Shown here piece by piece: positions 49,242 to 61,694 of a DNA stretch of 64,000 nucleotides (its first letter is position 1; each line of letters starts with the position of its first letter). The notes under the pieces are model-generated. The model did no database searches. It saw only the letters and a list, made by a program, of their open reading frames with translations, and was not told the DNA's origin. Origin of the DNA: Clusia tigrina (taxonomy: Eukaryota; Arthropoda; Insecta; Diptera; Clusiidae); contig OV050031.1 of the NCBI GenBank assembly GCA_920105625.2, positions 1,529,501 through 1,593,500 of the forward strand, written 5' to 3'. Position numbers and translations under genes: made by a program.

Positions 49242-51169
49242 TGTATAAACTCTCATTCTTCCTAACTATTTCTTTCTTTATTCACTGCAGATTAGGTTCA
49301 CATTTGATCAAATTAGTCGATATTATATGACTATTTGAACTTGCCTATTTCCACTGATTTTTCCCCCACATATTTGCTGAGTGTATTCTGAGATTTTGCC
49401 TTCTCAGCCAAGTCCATCTGCCCTACAGTTCTGTTAAATGCCCTTATGTCCCGGCTGCCAACAAAAGCGCAGCACAACAATAATAGAAAATAAGAATAGA
49501 ATAGAAGAATATAAGAAGAGCACATCTTAATCTTAAAGATTATTTTCTCCATTAAACTGATTTTAAATAGAAGAGTCCACAAAAGCTGCTTTATATTTCA
49601 ATAGAAAAACCAATCATGAATCAAGCAAAGATGAACCACAAATACTTTAAATAAATCAAAGTCAGAGTGTTCACTGCACCCCATATTATTGACAGCAGTC
49701 TTAGCAGGACTTACTGCATTCATAGTCGACCATTCAAATAGAGGCAATTCAGTGAATCCATCGCCAGCCATTATTGTTTATCATACTACAGGCAGACATG
49801 CAATAAAATAATAAGAGAAACCATTACCTAGTTGGCTTCCAACGCAACTACACAGTTAATTCTTATGTTTGCGTGGACTTTTTATTTTCATTTTGAACAA
49901 TTTACGAGCTTACTTTATACGAACAAACAAACACGGCAGCATGCCAACTAAGTACCCACATACCACATTTTCCAAACCAATTTCCCGGCTTAACTGCATA
50001 CGGGAGAAAAATGTGCATGAATGTGCGTGCATACCCGAGTGTGTGTGGGGGGTGGGGGGTGGGGGTTGTTGTGCAGTGTTGCCGCGTTTATTTTTCTGGT
50101 TCAGTTATTCTCACATTTTGTATTTGTTTCGCGTAGGAAGTTTTTGTGTGTCAGTGTGTGTTTGTATGTTAACAACATACTTAACACAATCAGACAAAAG
50201 CCACGCCCATTGGAAATCATCACTCGTTCCTGTGGACGTAATCACAAAATTTGGCAATATAAGCGAGTATTATATTAGAGTAGACTCCTTAAAATTTTGG
50301 GTGGAACATTTATAATTCACAGACGAGACGTTCAAAAATATATGAACGTAATCTAAGAGAATGGATCCCACTATAACATATAATATATATAATTGGAATA
50401 GTAAACTGCATCACACTTTAAGTTTTTAAGTGTATAATGGGTGTTCTCTTCCAAGATGGCGACCACATGCGAGGAGGTGACAGCTTAAAACAAGGAACAA
50501 ATTACATCTGAGAATGTGGGGTATTTTAGGACACTCCCCTAAAAATATGAAAATTTTACTTCTCATATTTATCACTCTATAAATTTGGGATTTCGTTCGA
50601 GAGCATTCGTTTGAGAGCATACGCGTATCAACGATGAATACTGTAATAAAAAATCAGTCATTGAAACATTGTAAACCCCTCAGAAAAGCACGGAAGGGGA
50701 GCGACAACTCTGAAGATCTCATCTGAAATGTGTGTAGTATTGCTTCTAACATACAATTCGTTCGGAGACAATACAATAACTATATGAGGTGGTGCAGCTT
50801 GACTACCTGCACTCTCTATATTCTACTTTGAACTGTCAAATTCAGGAGTTAGTTGTAAACAAAGCTTGTGAGTGCATCTACCTGCAAAGCAACTGCGCTG
50901 TCATATGTGCAATGCCTTTGTTATTTTATGAAAGCGCAAGAATCAAATGTGGCGCCCTTCCTTTTGCATCGCCTGCCAGAGAAATGACAAGTTTATGACA
51001 TGTCTATAATATGTATCGATTGTTAGAGGTGTTTTAAGAGCGTCACAATCAGCTTATGTTGATAAAACACAGTTCATATAATTAAACGGCAAAGATTTTC
51101 TAGTTTGAATATTTTGTAATGTCGTGGAGTGGCTACTTTGGACATGCTACTTTGGACCACTTTCTCGAG
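49242..51169. other. Anonymous sequence
   Basis: A long frame near 49.9-50.3 kb runs through a G-rich simple tract and is not credible as a gene. Nothing else was recognised. Confidence 0.45.
50047..50065 (+). repeat. G-run tract
   Basis: Runs of six, six and five G separated by single T. It could fold as a G-quadruplex if a run is split. Confidence 0.7.
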
Positions 51170-51490
51170 TAATTGGGACCATACATTACTCTTAATGTGT
51201 ATAATATTGGCCTTAAAAGTGTCAATCGTCTTTCCTATGCTGGCATGGATCGGCTACTTATCCTATCCCTAGAAAAACAGAATGGCGTCGGTAAATCCCA
51301 TGATCTTGGTTACCAATTGACTACCGGTCCTTTGCGAAAGACCATATTATCAACTGCTCTGCCAATAGTTTCATAGCATGACCGGCATTATGGCATTCGC
51401 GCGATGATGTCAGGTTCGATGCCATGCCAATTTAGTGTCGTTGAGTATTGCTCGGTAAATGAGTTCATTGAAGGTAACGCGTCACTTAGA
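51170..51490 (-). pseudogene. DD41D-type transposase relic (minus strand)
   Basis: In broken minus-strand frames I read VTFNELIYRAILND (the strand before the second Asp), then CHNAGHAMKLLAEQL and FRKGPVVNW with PRSWDLPTPF. These line up with the 19.5-kb element's NRYRSMI, SHTANATINLLQ, ISRNGPVDW and PRSCDLTPLDYF. Frameshifts and stops are frequent. Only this central to C-terminal part is visible. Confidence 0.6.
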
Positions 51491-54400
51491 CCGACTTTGA
51501 AGAAATAACGTCAGAGGATACCGCGAGCTCCTAAAGCTCTTCAAACATGTTGTTTTACTGGATATAATTCTCCTCACTCCAAATTGAATAGTGTAGTCTA
51601 AGAATAGCTAGTTAAGTAAGCTAAATATTAGTCTCATGACTGAACAAAAAGTACTCTCTATATTTTCGACCTCAAAACAGATTTTGGAACTAAATTACCA
51701 CACCTTTTGAGCATTGCTGCAGTATTCTGTTCCTGATGATTTGCAACCTAATTCTGAACTCATTCACATTGATCTCATTAACCTTGAAACTTCGTCATGT
51801 GTGGCATATCGATAAAGTAGGACAGTCAATTCCATGAATGAAATATTTCTGAATATCGAAATTCATGCAATAATTATCAAATATCAGAATAAGTATCTGT
51901 GTGTTAAGTTCGGTGGGCATCAACTGGCACTGCCTGCATACAGCAAGCCAACATATGCTCTAACAACGGCATTTTAAAGTGGACAAAATACCTTTCAATA
52001 AAGTGGAATTACTCTGCCGCAGGTGATGCAGATAGGGAGCGCGACAAATTAGAACTCTGTGCTGTTGAAAATTCACAAAGGTTTCGCACACATGCTAATA
52101 CTGTAGTTGAGCATGTGTGTGAGCATGTGTGGTTGTGTGCGAGTTGTTTAGAACGAAGTCCTGAATTTGACAGCACCGACAGCTGAAAGTAAAATTTGGT
52201 TAGGGCAGGTATTAAAGCTGCACTACTCGTAGAGTAATTGCTCTATGGTTTTAACCCACATCAAATTTGCATATAACTACGACAGGAAAGTGATTACGGC
52301 AAAGAAATGAAAATACTCCTATGCTGGAATAATAGTACGGTTGAGAAATGACCAGGATAAAAGCGCAGCGTACAAGGACACGAATAATCAATACCAACTA
52401 ATTCGAGGAAATCAGTCTTCTTTAATTAGGACAGAGGTGCGGTTGTAGATGGTAAACTCTGGCGTGAGAGGTTCGAATGAAGGCGTTCTTTGTGGGTGGC
52501 CACAACGTTGTACGAATATCACATGCTAGGCTTATATAGATATTTCTAATAAACCTTATATAGAGATTTATAATAAACTCATACTCCCTTTTTCCCTATT
52601 CAAAAACTGCAGAAAATATAGCGAAAAAGTAGATATAAAGTGACACAGAGGATGTCCTTTTGGATGACCTTGAAATTAGTGGATTACCTCCAGAAAATCA
52701 TCTACAATTTTTTTGATAAATAAGAATATTTTCCCTAAAATTCTGTTTCTTCATTCTTGTTAAAGAAAAGGACGACACAACAATGCGAATCTATGCGAAA
52801 TCATAATTTGTTCCCCAAATAGGGGATTACTCGTATTATTAAACAGAATTACAAGCTTACCTCGCATCTTAAACGCCACTTGCAAAATGGAAGTGGCAAT
52901 TTTGAAAACTTTCGTTTCGCATAATCATGCCTCAGACACCCAACACACATAATGATGACATTATTTTTGGCAAATTCACCAAGATTTCCATCAACCAATT
53001 TCCGAACTAACCAAGAAATTAAATTACCAAATTTGAGGGAAGACCTTAACCGCCACAGGGCTATTTATTAACTTCAGCATATAAACTAGACCAGCTCCAA
53101 TTTTTCTCTGTGAAGTACAAGGATATCATTACCATTCCAAATTGGGGGCGATGCTAAACTAGACGAAGTCATTTATGGTTGCACGTCAAGCGCCAACTTT
53201 CAGCAATTTAAAAAAAGTGCCCCTAATAACATTGAACAGAAGCAAGTGAAACATTCAAAGAAGACGAACTCCGAAAGGAAATCAATCTGTGTCGTTTCGA
53301 ACAGTTGGGAAACAGTGATGTGGCAGCTCGACAGTTTTCCTCACTTGCAGCAGATAAAAGATACTCATGCAGAGAACAACGGGTGTGAGTGCAGGAAATC
53401 GCCCAAAAGTGGCGCTAATAACTAATGATGGAAACATCTGAGCTCATCAATAGCTAAATTGACAGAAATGCTGCTGACGACGATTGGTTATTTATTTTTC
53501 TATCGGTTGAACTTTGACGTTTTTGCCTCCCCCAACTGGTAGTTGAGAGAACAGTAGAAATGCAATACAAATATGAATTATTATGAAATCAGGATAGCTC
53601 TTTGGCTGTTGTTGTGTGTGCTTAAATATTAAACCACTTCATTAAATTGCTGCCACATTCAATGGTTTTGTGCAAATTGCACAATAAAACAATTTAAGAA
53701 TATATTTTCCACAGTTATTCTTGCAATTTTAGTTCTTTATTGGACATAAAGTACAATAGGATAAACGTCCATTTGAACCCTTTCCACTTTGGTACCAAAA
53801 TAGCCAAGAGAGAATATAGCAAATTATCCTATGGAGTGCTTATTTGAATTTAAAGGTAGATTCACTTTACTTGGTCAAGCACTCTTTAAATGGAATATGA
53901 AAATTTTAAATCGAATAAATGCGATAAAACATGGCTTCGAGGCAACTGAAATCCATTAAAATAAAATGGACAGAAATAAATGTGCAAGTCGTGGCACTCG
54001 TATCAACAACAATTATAAATAATAAATTTATGCTTAATTTAATTACTTCATCGAAACTTTAAAACGATACTAGAAACGACCTTAATCGACCACGACATAC
54101 CCTACCTAGAAGTTATTTATCAAACCACGCCCCTACGAATTAAGTGCGCGACCGAGTTAGCCCATGATATAATTTAGTTCTAAAGTATTCTCCGCAGGAA
54201 CGTTTTTCGTTTTGCAAAATTGCTCATGAATACATAAATGTCAATACCAGGCATGCCTGCCAATGGAGGTTTCCAACATTGCAATCACCCGCACAAATTT
54301 AGTATATCCTTTTCCCTATTTCAGCTTATTTCATCCGTCAGCAGTGGCGGCTGCATCGCCCTTTACTGCTCGCTCGCTTTTTCCGGCTATTTTGGCGTCA

Positions 54401-55267
54401 ATGCAACCGCTTCACACCTTCATGATTGCGGCAATATGTCCTGTTGACAACTGCACATTTCCATTTGATTCACATTTGTAATTGCATTTCAGCCTCAATT
54501 ACGGACTACATCGTCAACAGCGACACTGGAGATGGGAAAACGGCACTGACAGACCAGCACTCATACCTCCAACACTCGGATATGTCCATGACAGTTGGCT
54601 GTCCTGACACTCTCACATGTAAGGAGAAAATTTAATTGAATTGCAATTTTATTCAACTGTCCTTTATTTCCCGACTAAAGTCTGCAAAATTTTCTGATTG
54701 AGTTGATTGGTTTCTGAGTCGTTTTTCAACAAAAGGTTTACATACTCGTATATATACGAGTATATATATTTGTATATACACTTAAAAAGTTATTTTTGAA
54801 AATATTGTTGTTTTTATGTGGGAAGAAAATATTTAAGGGAATGGTCAAATGTTTTGTGTTTCCCGTTAAACAACATTTAATATTGGAATATAATTTTGGG
54901 CCCGAAGATACCTCTTATAATACCCGTTCGAAAGGTCCAATTTTCCACCACTTTCTCGTGGAACATGTTTTGATAATAATGTGCGAAATCTTAGTTTCCA
55001 TTGCGTCATCCACCTCCGGTTTATCAGCTTAAATATTGATTGAGAATAATCCCAACAGGATATAATCAAGCGATGTCAAACCTCACGATGTACGATATAG
55101 GATATAGACTACGCGTATTTCTGGTAATAAGATTAAAATCAAATTGTTTCGGTCGATGTGTGGCACATTAAAATTTTAACCATCTGCTATCCTCATCAAT
55201 ATTCTTACGAAATTGCCCTCCTGACAATTTAATCTAACTCTCAATACTCGGACTCCTACCACTGGAT
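51491..55267. other. Anonymous sequence
   Basis: No transposon was firmly recognised. About 53.23-53.42 kb has a short open frame followed by GTGAGT, too weak to call an exon. A possible LTR-like TATA stretch at 52.5 kb has no defined ends. Confidence 0.45.
54742..54763. repeat. 22-bp perfect palindrome
   Basis: ATACTCGTATA followed by its reverse complement TATACGAGTAT. It combines two copies of the recurring TACTCGTA word. Confidence 0.95.
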
Positions 55268-55722
55268 TGTGTAGTAATCAAACAATCGCTGGTTAAATTA
55301 AAATAATTAACTTTAATTATTGCAATTTACACACTTAATATTACGCTTAAAGTTTACTTTATTGCAAATTGCACTTTACTTAATAATTCATTAATCACTT
55401 TATTACTGTACAAAATTACAATAACAAATATTATTGCTTCGGTTAAAATGAGCGATGTACACACTGTTACGGTTGCTTTTCAACTGTCCTCGACTTTGAA
55501 TTGATTTTGCTTATATACCTTTCGAATGGTTCAAGTAGAAAATTCTAGACTATTCCCTACACTATTAAAGACGTTTATGGATCATTCTCGAATTTTATCT
55601 ACACTTCGAAAGGGGTTCTTGAGTAAACTTTTCGAGAACATACTAGAGTATTCTCTATCATCGACAGGGTGTTCTTGAGTAAGCTTTTATTCGCATAGAT
55701 CGTGTCTTGACTTATATACACA
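55268..55722 (-). mobile_element. Probable solo LTR, 455 bp
   Basis: The segment opens TGTGTA and closes TACACA, the short inverted ends expected of an LTR. On the minus strand a TATA box (TATATAAGC, plus-strand 55509-55517) is followed by a GTCGAGGACAGTTG stretch that could be the start site, and then by several AATAAAG signals. This is the U3-R-U5 order. The 4-bp flanks GGAT and GGGT match at three of four. No gag-pol lies beside it, so it would be a recombined solo LTR. I cannot name the family. The U3 has repeated TTCnnGAA-like words. Confidence 0.5.
55530..55680 (-). promoter_or_regulatory. HSE-like TTCnnGAA words in the LTR U3
   Basis: GAAAATTCTAGA at 55538-55549, TTCTCGAATTTTA at 55585-55597 and TTCGAGAA at 55631-55638 fit alternating nGAAn/nTTCn units. 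GTTCTTGAGTAA occurs twice (about 55615 and 55671). They lie upstream of the TATA box in the element's sense. Heat-shock control is only an inference from motif shape. Confidence 0.35.
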
Positions 55723-57465
55723 GGGTGGTGCACTCATTCTCAAACTCCAGATGGGATCCTAAAAGTATGCAATCTCGTTTCACTTTATGTTTCAATATGT
55801 TGGAGTTTTGGCAAAAAATAAGTGGACCAATCATTAATATGATGTATAGGAAACCATCAACTGTAATGATTTATCCTGCCCCATTTTTAAAGGAATAAAT
55901 CATGGTAACACCGCCATCTCAAAGAGCGCAACAAAGCAGAACACTTTTCTGGCTTTTGTGGTGTCTCTGAAGTTTTTTGCAAAATTTTGCTTACGCCCAC
56001 TATGGAAGTTCAGTTCTTTTCTATATATTACGAATATACTCAGCCAGAAATAAGCTGCAAGGCTGAATATACTTCTATATACAACAACATACTTCTTACT
56101 AAACACTGATTTTGGAATTAATTATCTACTTTTTATGAACATTGTTCAGGAGTTAGTCTTTCCATGATGAGGTAGGCCTAAAATCTTAGCTCTTAGTGGG
56201 TAGTTATTAAGTTTGTTAGTCGATTACAGCCAATAAACTGTTTCTAATAAAATTCATACCAATTTCAGTGCTTGTTTAACAAATTACACTTTTATAGAAC
56301 TGTCATTTCGAGGTGTCGAAAGTCTTCCCACAGAAAAATGTATTTGAAATTGATCAAAAAACACCCTTTAAAGACATTTCTTCATATACTCATATATGAA
56401 AAAATGATTGTCCATTGCGGTTTCCTCTTACGATAATTATAATAATTATAATTATAATAAAAATGGCAGAAGTATTGCACCGTAGTCTTATTTGGATTTA
56501 ATTTTTGTATTAACCACACTTAAATGTTACTTTTGTTCAACTTTTTGTGAACGTGAGCGCAGAGTTGTGCTAGTTAAAAAGTTTAAATTAAATGTATTAA
56601 TCATAAATGTGCAAGCCATTGCGCGATATTTCGCCTTTAATGTTCAATTTTCAATTTCAGTTAACTACACTTTTAATCGAATTATATGGCATAATTACAG
56701 TTGTTAAGTATTTTTCGAATCGGGATTGACAGTTGCGTATTAAAAATTCTCAATAAATTAAACCACCAGAAATTTGAGCATTATTGTGGCGGTGCACATT
56801 GTGGCATTAACATTGCATGCCACATTCGTTGGCCAGAGCAGGTACATTTTTCCTTAAATATCGCAATGTTGCCGCACACAAATGGCTTACAAATTATGGC
56901 TTTAAATACAAATTGTAATTTCATTACTTGTGTGCCGGCACGACAACGACCAACAATTTTTCGTTGTAAAACATGAAACAATTAACCTTAAATTATTCAA
57001 ATTATTTATTTTGTGCTGCATATGACAGACTTGCATGTTATTTATTAAGGCGTGTTCTTTGAGCGAGTTTATATGACAACATATCACATTAATTTACTAA
57101 GGCATTTTGCGAGAGCTTTCACGAACAGATGCAACGGATAAAAAAGTTACCTTTGATATGTATCTGACAGCGATCATACCCGTTTTTCATTTATCATTTA
57201 TGATGCTTACTGAAATGTTGGTCTGAAGTGAGGTCAACAAATTTGCTCATATATTAATATAGGGTGAGTTTTCTTTTGAAGTCTTCGAACTTTCGACAAC
57301 TTTCAATTTTTAATTTTTGAAAGGTTTTGTGACTGATCAATTTGTTGCTCTCTTACTTCGTCAAGTTATAGCAAAGAACATGAACGTAATAAGAAGTCTC
57401 ATCAAGAAGAACAACAAAATATTTGATTTTGTTTGTGAGTTCCGAGTTAAATGGAACGTTTATGT
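55723..57465. other. Anonymous sequence
   Basis: Nothing was recognised. Confidence 0.45.
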
Positions 57466-57476
57466 TCTTTGGTTAT

Positions 57477-57713
57477 GGTAGGTAGGAGTTACCGCCCAGT
57501 TTGCCAAAAGCACACTTGAGCACACAGAATGGCCCATTGTGATACCACGGTGTGGCGCCGTTCAAGCACTGACTAGAAAGTTCCCATATTTGGGATGGTG
57601 ATAGTCAGCGCAAGGACAGCGCCAGGAAAGGCACGACTCTCCCGTCATGTTTCAGGAAACCATCCTGATACTTTAATGAACCTGGCTATGTATGTTAATA
57701 TTAATAGATGACA
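57477..57713 (-). mobile_element. 237-bp 3' end of non-LTR subfamily A2 (minus)
   Basis: TCTTTGGTTAT at 57466-57476 and 57714-57724 is a perfect 11-bp target-site duplication. The content is the tail of ORF2, the 3' UTR with GTGGTATCACAATGGGCC and the CCTACC tail, close to the 59.0-kb copy. Confidence 0.92.
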
Positions 57714-57724
57714 TCTTTGGTTAT

Positions 57725-57904
57725 ATTGAGCTAATGAATTTAATAAAGTCGTGAATCCTTGCTATTGAAATCAGTGTTATCTTCCGTACATATCAAGTAT
57801 TATATCACATGATGATTGACTAATGTTAGTACTGAAAAGACCGTCGCTGGGTTATTCGAAAGTGTGGAATAATATTTAAGTTCATCGATTCTTTGTACTG
57901 CGGT
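57725..57904. other. Anonymous sequence
   Basis: This may contain unrecognised N-terminal debris of the next relic. Confidence 0.3.
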
Positions 57905-58300
57905 TGAAAGGGGGAGCTTTAGAACGTGGCACATTTTCACCAAAGATCTTGCCATACACCCATATAAAATTTACCTGGTACAGCACAAAAACTTTCAAAA
58001 TATCGATCGTTTTTAGTTCGTCAATCGTAGTAATTGTAGTCCTTTTATCACAAAATTGTAATCGGTGATGAGGCTCATATGTATCTGGTTTGACAGGAAT
58101 CTTAATAAGCAAAGCTATCTTGAAGTGAGACTAATCCAAAAGTACTCGAAGTGAGTCCACTGTAACCTAAAAAATGCACCCTTTGGTTCGGTTGACATGC
58201 TTGTGGTAGTATTGCTTATTCCTTCTTTGAAAATGAAGTCGGACCTCACATTACCATCAATGGTGATTATTGCCGGACCATGCAATTTCTTTAAACCGCA
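57905..58300 (+). pseudogene. DD41D-type transposase relic
   Basis: One frame reads TWHIFTKDLAIHPYKIYLV (end of the DNA-binding part). After a frameshift GDEAHMYLV carries the first catalytic Asp motif, then CTLWFG and SFFENEVGPHITINGDYCRT match the segment up to the second Asp in the 19.5-kb element. Stops interrupt every frame. The second and third Asp regions are not recognisable. Confidence 0.7.
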
Positions 58301-58993
58301 GTCTCCCGCATATTGCTATCATAATTGGCAGGACGAATTCAAGAAATAAACCTGTGCAATGACCTCCAATATCGTGTGATTCACTACAACTTGTTTATGG
58401 CCTGTGTAACTTAGTGATGTTACAGGTTTATGCTTATAAATTAGCTACAATTGTCGATTTGGTTTCGAACATTATTTGGATGTTTAACGAGGTATGGCTC
58501 CGATTACATTTGCTCGAAAAAAGGATTGTAATTGAATACAAGTACATTTCCACATGAAAGTGAACATAATAAATGAAAATTCAACCAACAATATAACGAA
58601 ATATTAAAATTTAGTTAGATTACTCCCAACTGATACGTTCATTTATATTTCATGTTTATTTTTCATGTTCGACAACATGAAAAAACCGAAATTGTGTGTT
58701 GTGTATGAATTACGAAATGCACTTATTTCGAGTAGAGCATCAATCTGTTCTCATAGAAAAAACTGTTTTTTCACTACCATGTTTAAATACACATTCGATA
58801 CAAAGTTCTTAATTGATTTAACCTAATTTGAATAAATTGAACAGCATAATCCATGTCCAGTGTTCAAATTTTGGTTTCTGGTAATTAATTGGGGTGTATT
58901 GTATCAGTTGAAACACTGGTATACTCTGGTTTCAATCTCCCTGAATTCAAACATGTAGGATATGTAAAATTGAGCATATAAATAAAATATTTA
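58301..58993. other. Anonymous sequence
   Basis: Nothing was recognised. Confidence 0.45.
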
Positions 58994-59005
58994 CTATATA
59001 TCCAT

Positions 59006-59235
59006 TAATATTAGGGACATAGCCAGGTTCATCAAAGTATCAGGATGGTTTCCTGAAACATGACGGGGAAGTCGTGCCTTTCCTGGCGCTGTCCTTGCGC
59101 TGACTATCACCATCCCAAATATGGGAACTTTCTAGTCAGTGCTTGAACGGCGCCACACCGTGGTATCACAATGGGCCATTATGTGTGCTCAAGTGTGCTT
59201 TTGGTAAACTGGGCGGCCACTCCTACCTACCGACC
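59006..59235 (+). mobile_element. 230-bp 3' end of non-LTR subfamily A2 (plus)
   Basis: CTATATATCCAT at 58994-59005 and 59236-59247 is a perfect 12-bp target-site duplication. It is nearly the same sequence as the insert at 57477-57713 but in the opposite orientation, and its 5' truncation point lies within about ten bases of that copy's. Confidence 0.92.
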
Positions 59236-59247
59236 CTATATATCCAT

Positions 59248-59973
59248 ACATATACCGAGCCTGTGACTAGGGTCCGCGCACTATCGTATCAGATAGTAAC
59301 TAATTGTCAAGAATGTTTAAACCTAACTAAAAGGTCCAAAGCAAAATACTCGTATACAAATACCTTTAAAAGAAATCTGGGGGCATTACAGTGAATCAAG
59401 GAATATTGTTAACCACTTCACAGATAAACTAAGCTAGGAAAATATTGGCCATGAGAACTGAAATATGGCCCTTGACAATAATGAATAAACGCAACAAATG
59501 TGAAAGCCATTATCTACATAAATATATCATGTACTTGTAAAGTAAAGATCTGCAAATGTTTGCTTGCCTGCCTAAATGTTTATTACACTCACTGATTTCA
59601 CACGCGGTAGTGTGTAGGTACACCAGGAGTCCCTGCTTTGAGTACTATCCAAAACTCATGTCGTTACTCTCGCATATAAATGAGGCTCTTTTTGCCATTT
59701 TCAAAATAAGGCATAAGTCATCAGCATATGAAAGAACAAGCATCCAGCATTATACCGAGTGCAATGAGTGCAACAAATAATTGGAATGTAAATGAATCCT
59801 GTCATGCTTCCTTTTTTTTCTTGAAAATCCTTCGAGACAATACCTGGAATGTAAGTGAATCCCGACATCCTTTCTTCCTATATTCTTGAAAAACGCTCTA
59901 GAAGAAAAATGTGTTAATGCACTCATTATGACATGTTCTGAATTTTTAATTTTGTTGATTTGCTTTGTAGACC
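59248..59973. other. Anonymous sequence
   Basis: Nothing was recognised. Confidence 0.45.
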
Positions 59974-59981
59974 GTTAGAAC

Positions 59982-60152
59982 CAGAGAACACAGAGAAAGG
60001 AAACTTAAACGTCAAACGGCAAAGCAGCGAAATAAAGCAGACGGACGTTGTGCACGAATCCACTGAAAATTGTGGTGAATCGACTCAGAATCGTGGTGTG
60101 TCCGCTACGGACACTGGCAGCGAAAAAGACTTTCCTTTCTCTGTGTTCTCTG
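59982..60152. mobile_element. 171-bp hAT-type MITE
   Basis: Perfect 22-bp terminal inverted repeats lie at 59982-60003 and 60131-60152, starting CAGAGAACACAGAG. The 8-bp duplication GTTAGAAC lies directly outside both ends (59974-59981 and 60153-60160) and fits the hAT target pattern nTnnnnAn. The interior has a 21-bp imperfect direct repeat (GAATC-ACT-A-AAT-GTGGT) and no transposase. It would depend on a hAT transposase elsewhere. The identical ends suggest a recent insertion. The whole element is open in one plus frame by chance. Confidence 0.95.
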
Positions 60153-60160
60153 GTTAGAAC

Positions 60161-61606
60161 GGCGCTATGCAGCCAGCGCCTATGTCCTGCTATACTTGAA
60201 AATACTTAAGCACTTCTGTAGACGATTGACTTTCAAATAGATGCACTCACTTTGCTAGCTAAGAGAAATGGAAATGTTTGAATATTTTGGTGACTATTTA
60301 AATTTTGAAGACATTGGTGGAAATTATTCTTACACTATCCTTTGAGAATAAACAATTCCAATGCAAGTCAAACATATTTTTAAATGACTTCTTTGAATCA
60401 TTGAATTTTTCATTATATTTTGTCATATCAACTATTTTGCCTGAAAAAAGGAATTTGTGATTTATTAAAAACCACCCGAGATGGCTTTCCCACATACTGC
60501 CTAAGGCTTTTACATACTCATCTTGAAAGCATATCAATTTGAAACTACGAGTATCGATGTAAATACGAGTATATTCGAAATAAATTGATATTTCTGGTAT
60601 TGATAAAATATCTGATTTTTGTTTGTATTTCCTCCTGCTTTCTGCCATAGCAAGATGTTCATATGCAACTGCTAAATGTGACTTTCCATAAGGATTTTTA
60701 TACATGTACAGTGCGAGTACCTTTGTGCCAGCATGCATTCCAAGCAGCGACAATTAGTGCGGTTGCAGTTTTATGCGAACCTAAATGCAAGTCAAGCAAA
60801 TTGAAACGTTTTATTTTAAACGCTACCGTATTCGAAAAAGGAAACCAAGCACAATGACCATAAAACAACAACAATTGTACTTGGGAGAAAATTAAAAATA
60901 TATTAGAGCACATTACGAAAATCTCAAACGAAAAAAAGGAAATGTCTACTTTAATTACTTTCCAACAACATATGTTGAAAGCCATTAGACACACACTAAA
61001 CAAAAAACTACCGAGTACTCCAAAAAGTAAAGAGGTGGAAAATTGTTCTTGAGCACCGCTCCGACTCCGCAAAACAACGAAAAAAGCGAATTATGCTTAA
61101 CGAGCATTACAAATGGGAATTAAAACAAGCAATTACAAAAACATGAAAACCGTGTACGTGAAATATTTCCATTTTAATTTTCCGCTTTTGCCTTTTTCCA
61201 TATGCGAGTGGCAATCATTGCAATTATTTCAATGGCTAATTTACATTTAAGTAAGCACATAACTACTTATAAATGCTTTTAAAATCGAATATAATATGCA
61301 GGAAGTCCTTTTAACCAGCAATGATGGCGAAATCTGTCGCAGCACATTTGACTGCAAATTGATCGTACGTGAGCTTGATTCCGGCAAGAAGTAAATGCAG
61401 GGAGTGGCATCGAATCCTCAAGTAAAAAGGCGAATAGTGCCCAATAGCAACACTTCCTGAATCTAGGTCATGTATTTTACCCATACCCATCCTGGGCAGC
61501 TGCGAATTTGTCTCAAATTGGGAACATGAGTAATTTCGGGCATCATCAATGACTTACAATAGCAGCGCTATATACATGTTCAATGTAGATAGACATGTGC
61601 ACATGG
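60161..61606. other. Anonymous sequence
   Basis: A minus-strand frame of 151 codons (60298-60753) overlaps another of 124 codons. Neither resembles anything known. Confidence 0.45.
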
Positions 61607-61694
61607 CTGCGTATGACAAGGGAATAGCAGGCTTTCCATTGGCAGGCTTTCTGCGTATGACAAGGGAATAGCAGGCTTTCCATTGGCAGGCTTA
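61607..61694. repeat. 44-bp tandem duplication
   Basis: 61607-61650 and 61651-61694 are identical but for the last base, beginning CTGCGTATGACAAGGGAATA. Confidence 0.97.

Noticed and set aside
49869..50315. 148-codon plus-strand open frame
   Set aside because: It runs through a G-rich simple tract and GT repeats, which lack stops by composition. A second frame is also open over the same stretch, and no domain is seen.
52380..52600. Possible second LTR with a TATA-like stretch
   Set aside because: No inverted TG/CA ends, no duplication and no repeat partner could be found.
53227..53420. Short open frame ending at a GTGAGT, considered as an exon
   Set aside because: No good 3' splice site, fewer than 65 codons and no known motif.
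60298..61072. Minus-strand frames of 151 and 124 codons
   Set aside because: They overlap in different frames, have AT-driven composition and match no family I know. One or two such frames are plausible by chance in 64 kb.
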